Positions 7,119-9,790 of a DNA stretch of 9,790 bases are shown piece after piece. The stretch comes from Methylovirgula sp. (GTDB lineage: Bacteria > Pseudomonadota > Alphaproteobacteria > Rhizobiales > Beijerinckiaceae), in contig JANXSV010000398.1 of the NCBI GenBank assembly GCA_025356505.1, positions 1-9,790 of the forward strand. The letters run 5' to 3'. Under the pieces are notes generated by a model that worked only from the letters and a program-made list of their open reading frames with translations, had not been told where the DNA came from and did not search any database. Every line of letters starts with the position of its first letter. Within the stretch, counting starts at the first letter, position 1. The translations under genes and the position numbers were made by a program.

Positions 7119-8621
7119 TCAGGCTTTGACGTCAATTTGGCCCATCATGCCAAGGTCCTCGTGCTCAAGGATATGGCAGTGATACATCCGCACTCCGGGC
7201 AGATCCTGCCGGGTCAGAAGCCGTACTGTCTCACCGCGTTTGATATTGACAGTATCTTTCAGAGCGCGAAACGGCATCTTGGTTATCACACCCGCCCGTT
7301 CGGTTTCAGTCACCTGGAATTGGGTGCCATGAATGTGGAATGGATGATCCATGTCTGTCGGGTTATTGATTTCCCAGAGCTCAACTTGACCAACCTGCGA
7401 AACTTCATCCACACGCTGCATGTCAAAGCTCTTCCCGTTGATCAAAAAGCCCATAGTCATGCCGTTTGCATCCATGCCCATGGTTTCGCTCAAGCTGAAG
7501 CGCCGCGTCAAAGCTGGCGCTCCCAGCTCTGCAATATTCCGGAGTTTAGTAGGCAGCGGCGTCGCAGGATAAGCTTTGTCTGCTGTGACATTGACGCTGA
7601 GAAGGGTAATACCTTCGTCGCGCGGCCAGCCTGGGCCCATCCAGCCATGATCATAGGCGAGCGTTGTCAGTTTCACTATGCCGGTAGTGGGGAAGGTGAC
7701 AATGATTTCTAGCCGTTCTGCCGGCGCTAGCATAATGTCTCTCCCACCATTGACAGGTGCCTCGAGCAAGCCGCCATCGGTGCCAACGATTGTCACGGGT
7801 AAGTTACCGAAAGTCATTCGCAAGAAGCGCGCGCTTGTTGCGTTATACAGCCGGAAGCGCCTCGACGTGCCAGAAGGTAAGGTCAAAAGAGGATTTTTTT
7901 GGCCGTTAACCAAAATATGATCGCCAACCCGCCCGTTCATAATGTCTATCATCGTGCTCGGCGGTAAAGTGCCATCTGCCGCGAGGCGCAAGTCCGACAT
8001 GAACAGAACGGTGTCCCCGAATTCTGGCGGAATTGGGTCGAGTTTCGACTTAACTATGAGTGCACCTGCCAACCCTCGATAGACCTGCTCTGCTGCTTTC
8101 CCATGCGGATGCGGATGATACCAAAAGGAACCAGCACTATTTGCCGCAATGTCAAAGGCATAGACCCGCTCAGAACCCGATTTAACCGGCTCTCTAGGGC
8201 CACCATCCTGATTGGACGGAATGACAAGGCCATGCCAGTGGATGGTGCTATCCTGCTTGGGAATGCGGTTGGCAAAACTGATTTCAACATGATCGCCTTC
8301 TGTCAGCTCGATCAAAGGGCCTGGCGTTTGCCCGTTGTAGGCGAGGATGGGCGTCTCAAGGCCTTTGGCTAGTTGAACTTTTGCAGGTGCGGCAATGATT
8401 TTAGCTACAAACTTACCCGGTTCTGAAGAAGTGTTGATGAGCTTCGCCGGTTCTCTAAGCGGCGCTCCCTCCGGCAACGATATAGGTTTGCCCTTATTGC
8501 CGCCCATCATGCCTTTCATATCAGGCATCGACTGGTCCATAGCGCCGTGGTTCATTTGTCCATGAGCTCTACCGACAACCAACGTCGCTGCGCTGGCAAG
8601 TAGAAATTTGCGACGATCCAT
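7119..8621 (-). CDS. Multicopper oxidase, Tat-exported (CueO/CopA-like)
   Basis: This 500-residue periplasmic oxidase probably oxidises Cu(I) to less toxic Cu(II) with O2 as acceptor. The start at 8621 is chosen because GGAG sits eight bases upstream and it gives a twin-arginine signal (DRRKFLLASAATLVVGRAHG). An in-frame ATG at 8732 would add 37 non-signal residues. After the signal comes a Met/His-rich stretch at 23-39 (MNH, MDQSMPDMKGMMG), common in copper-resistance oxidases. Copper ligands are all present: HWH 128-130, HPHPH 169-173, HPFHIH 426-431, and HCH 481-483 with H487 and M492 (type 1 axial Met). Three cupredoxin domains are expected. A short Met-bearing patch at 381-390 (MGMDANGMTM) occupies the region where CueO has its long Met-rich insert. 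It is followed by cytochrome b561, DUF1007 and NicO genes and preceded by a Cys-rich secreted protein. Phenol or laccase-like activity cannot be excluded. Confidence 0.93.
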   Translation of the reverse strand: MDRRKFLLASAATLVVGRAHGQMNHGAMDQSMPDMKGMMGGNKGKPISLPEGAPLREPAKLINTSSEPGKFVAKIIAAPAKVQLAKGLETPILAYNGQTPGPLIELTEGDHVEISFANRIPKQDSTIHWHGLVIPSNQDGGPREPVKSGSERVYAFDIAANSAGSFWYHPHPHGKAAEQVYRGLAGALIVKSKLDPIPPEFGDTVLFMSDLRLAADGTLPPSTMIDIMNGRVGDHILVNGQKNPLLTLPSGTSRRFRLYNATSARFLRMTFGNLPVTIVGTDGGLLEAPVNGGRDIMLAPAERLEIIVTFPTTGIVKLTTLAYDHGWMGPGWPRDEGITLLSVNVTADKAYPATPLPTKLRNIAELGAPALTRRFSLSETMGMDANGMTMGFLINGKSFDMQRVDEVSQVGQVELWEINNPTDMDHPFHIHGTQFQVTETERAGVITKMPFRALKDTVNIKRGETVRLLTRQDLPGVRMYHCHILEHEDLGMMGQIDVKA

Positions 8622-8774
8622 TTTTGTAACTCCGAAATATTTCCAGTGAGAAAGCATGCCATCTATAGAAAGCGATGCATCTAAATAAGACTGGGGCACA
8701 GACGCAAAGCGACCGCAACCGTCAACCATCATTGCGTGAAACCTCGCGCGACTAGGCCCGATAACTGAAGGTGA
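8622..8774. other. Leader space upstream of the multicopper oxidase
   Basis: 153 bases between the Cys-rich protein stop and the oxidase start. The oxidase frame stays open here back to ATG 8732, but the extension has no signal-like or domain character, so it is treated as untranslated. No clear promoter or terminator is visible. Confidence 0.4.
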
Positions 8775-9176
8775 CTAAGCCCTTGGTGGCCGAAACGGCG
8801 GCAGCCCGCGATCAAATGGTTGAACACTTTGCGCGACGAAGGCAGAATGAACGATGGGCTCTTGAGGCAGGAGAGTGATGCCAGACGAAATTACCGCCAC
8901 GCCGAAACATTTTGCCGAACAAACTGATCCAAAAACACAACACTGCTTATCATCATGAACTGGCGATGATCCGTGCTTTTCGCAATCAGTGGAGATGTTA
9001 CTGCCGACCTGATTTATCTCATAATGCGTGTTATGTGCGGTCGACCCCGTAATAGATGTCTGGGACCAAAAATTATTGTCTCCATGTGCGACATTCACAG
9101 CATTCCCGGTCTTGCCGACTACAAGCAAGAGCGATATCGCCAAAAAGCACACGAAGAGGTATTTCCAAAACTTCAT
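8775..9176 (-). CDS. Small secreted Cys/His-containing protein (unrecognised; copper-operon type)
   Basis: 133 residues with a clear Sec signal (KFWKYLFVCFLAISLLLVVG, likely cleavage after GNA at 26). The mature part has His and Asp scattered, then a Cys cluster: C65, C79, C80, C86, C90 (DCEKHG, QCC, VCSAKC). It ends in a proline/arginine tail (PPFRPPRA). The pattern is like small Cys-rich exported proteins that sit before copper oxidase genes in proteobacteria (CopL-like or DUF2946-like), but I cannot assign a family. It is the first gene of the minus-strand run and reads into the multicopper oxidase 153 bases later. The Shine-Dalgarno is weak (GG near -13), so the start rests on the signal peptide. 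A periplasmic metal-binding role is an inference from Cys/His content and neighbours. Confidence 0.7.
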   Translation of the reverse strand: MKFWKYLFVCFLAISLLLVVGKTGNAVNVAHGDNNFWSQTSITGSTAHNTHYEINQVGSNISTDCEKHGSSPVHDDKQCCVFGSVCSAKCFGVAVISSGITLLPQEPIVHSAFVAQSVQPFDRGLPPFRPPRA

Positions 9177-9206
9177 AACATTGCCAAGTCCGAAAACATA
9201 ACGTCT

Positions 9207-9237
9207 AATCTATGGCCTAGAATCCGAAAATTATCAA
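9207..9237 (-). promoter_or_regulatory. Possible promoter of the minus-strand operon
   Basis: On the minus strand TTGATA (9237-9232) is followed after 19 bases by TAGATT (9212-9207), about 30 bases before the Cys-rich gene start. The hexamers match the sigma-70 consensus moderately, and the long spacer would fit an activator-dependent promoter. No clear regulator box is visible, so this is tentative. Confidence 0.25.
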
Positions 9238-9334
9238 ACCGGAGAGCAAATCCCGACGCGTTCAGAGGAAATAATCTTGTGCGTCATATGGAACCAAAAA
9301 TCGAAGTTGATAGTAAAATAACGATCATCCTGTG

Positions 9335-9351
9335 AGATCGGTTCTGTAAAC
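9335..9351. repeat. Copy 2 of the 17-base near-identical direct repeat
   Basis: AGATCGGTTCTGTAAAC; see the copy at 4736-4752. It lies between the operon's first gene and the truncated restriction gene. Confidence 0.35.
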
Positions 9352-9391
9352 TACTACGTGTTTAAGAAAAGAGAATAGGTAGGTTTTTTGA

Positions 9392-9721
9392 GGGCAGGCG
9401 ATCAAATGGTTCAAGCCGACGAAGGGACAGTTCCAGCTCTTCTACCGGTCTGGTGCAGACCAGTTTGAATACCAGCCCGACTTCGTGGCGGAAATGGACA
9501 GCCAGATTTGTATGCTGGAACCCAAGGCCGCGAACGAGATGGAGAAGGCAGACGTGCTCGCCAAACGTGATGTCGCCGCTGAGTGGTGCCGCCTCGCCAG
9601 CGAGCATGCGGCGACATATGGCGGCAAGCCATGGAGATATGTGTTGATCCCGCACGATGCTATCGCCGAGAATATGACAGTGGAAGGTTTTGTGCGATCC
9701 TACGCGTTCAGGCCTGCTTGA
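9392..9721 (+). pseudogene. C-terminal remnant of a type III restriction/DEAD-helicase-like protein
   Basis: 109 codons in one frame up to the TGA at 9719-9721. The translation carries KWFKPTKGQFQLFYRSG, YQPDFVAE, CMLEPKAANEM, VLAKRDVAAEWC and GGKPWRYVLIPHD. This is the ending of large Res-subunit-like DEAD/DEAH proteins, including the PD...ExK-like nuclease signature (PDFVAE ... LEPKA). The frame is closed by a TGA at 9389-9391 immediately upstream and nothing of the roughly 800-residue helicase part is present, so the gene is cut at its 5' side. The internal ATG at 9485 could start only a piece. It is likely a stump left by deletion or insertion. It appears more G+C-rich than the sequence just before it. 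Confidence 0.8.
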
Positions 9722-9790
9722 CCGTCGGCGGTTTGGATTTTTATAAAGGTTGCAGTGAACAGGTAGTTCGTTCTTTCGGCAGGTGATTTG
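9722..9790. other. Right edge of window
   Basis: 69 bases after the restriction-gene stop with no recognised feature; an open frame running through it is a shadow of the remnant. Confidence 0.3.

Noticed and set aside
6867..7712. 281-codon plus-strand frame across the cytochrome and oxidase genes
   Set aside because: It is antisense to two well-supported genes and shows no family likeness.
8622..8732. N-terminal extension of the multicopper oxidase to ATG 8732
   Set aside because: It would bury the twin-arginine signal 37 residues inside and lacks the good ribosome-binding site present before 8621.
8808..9411. 14-base exact repeat GCGATCAAATGGTT at 8808-8821 and 9398-9411, the second at the cut end of the restriction remnant
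   Set aside because: In both places the bases fit the native coding sequence (FDRG on the minus strand; IKWF on the plus strand), and the flanks do not match, so it is not a recombination junction. An exact match of this length can arise by chance in such a window.

Overview
The window is a heavy-metal homeostasis cluster, mostly copper with nickel/cobalt-type transporters, lying between two decayed accessory genes. Protein style points to an alphaproteobacterium, possibly a sphingomonad. The signs are a CsoR-type regulator divergent from a YHS plus heavy-metal-binding-domain CopA, a DmeF-type CDF exporter with a large inserted domain, and a NicO/DUF1007 pair. This taxonomic guess is inference from the look of the proteins; no rRNA or housekeeping marker is present.

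Layout. Positions 2-192 hold the end of an IS3-family transposase with a stop codon and a frameshift. Positions 421-1653 (minus) encode DmeF. A 314-base gap with an imperfect dyad follows, then csoR (1968-2243, minus). csoR is divergent from copA (2320-4686, plus), and the 76-base space between them holds a perfect 9+9 inverted repeat that fits a CsoR operator. Convergent to copA is a minus-strand run that reads in this order: a small Cys-rich secreted protein (9176-8775), a Tat-exported multicopper oxidase (8621-7119), a cytochrome b561 (7052-6546), a DUF1007 periplasmic protein (6549-5914, GTG start overlapping the cytochrome stop) and a NicO/RcnA-type transporter (5906-4881). At the right edge, 9392-9721 is the C-terminal 109 codons of a type III restriction/helicase-like protein without its beginning.

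How the genes may work together (inference). CsoR senses Cu(I) and releases copA, whose product pumps Cu(I) out of the cytoplasm. The multicopper oxidase oxidises Cu(I) in the periplasm. DmeF and the NicO protein export divalent metals such as Co/Ni. DUF1007 is the usual periplasmic partner of NicO proteins. The cytochrome b561, placed between the oxidase and DUF1007 and translationally coupled to the latter, suggests a membrane redox step linked to metal handling. That coupling is the least familiar part of the window. The degraded transposase and truncated res gene at the two ends suggest an island assembled by insertion and deletion.

No tRNA, rRNA, CRISPR array or intact mobile element was seen.
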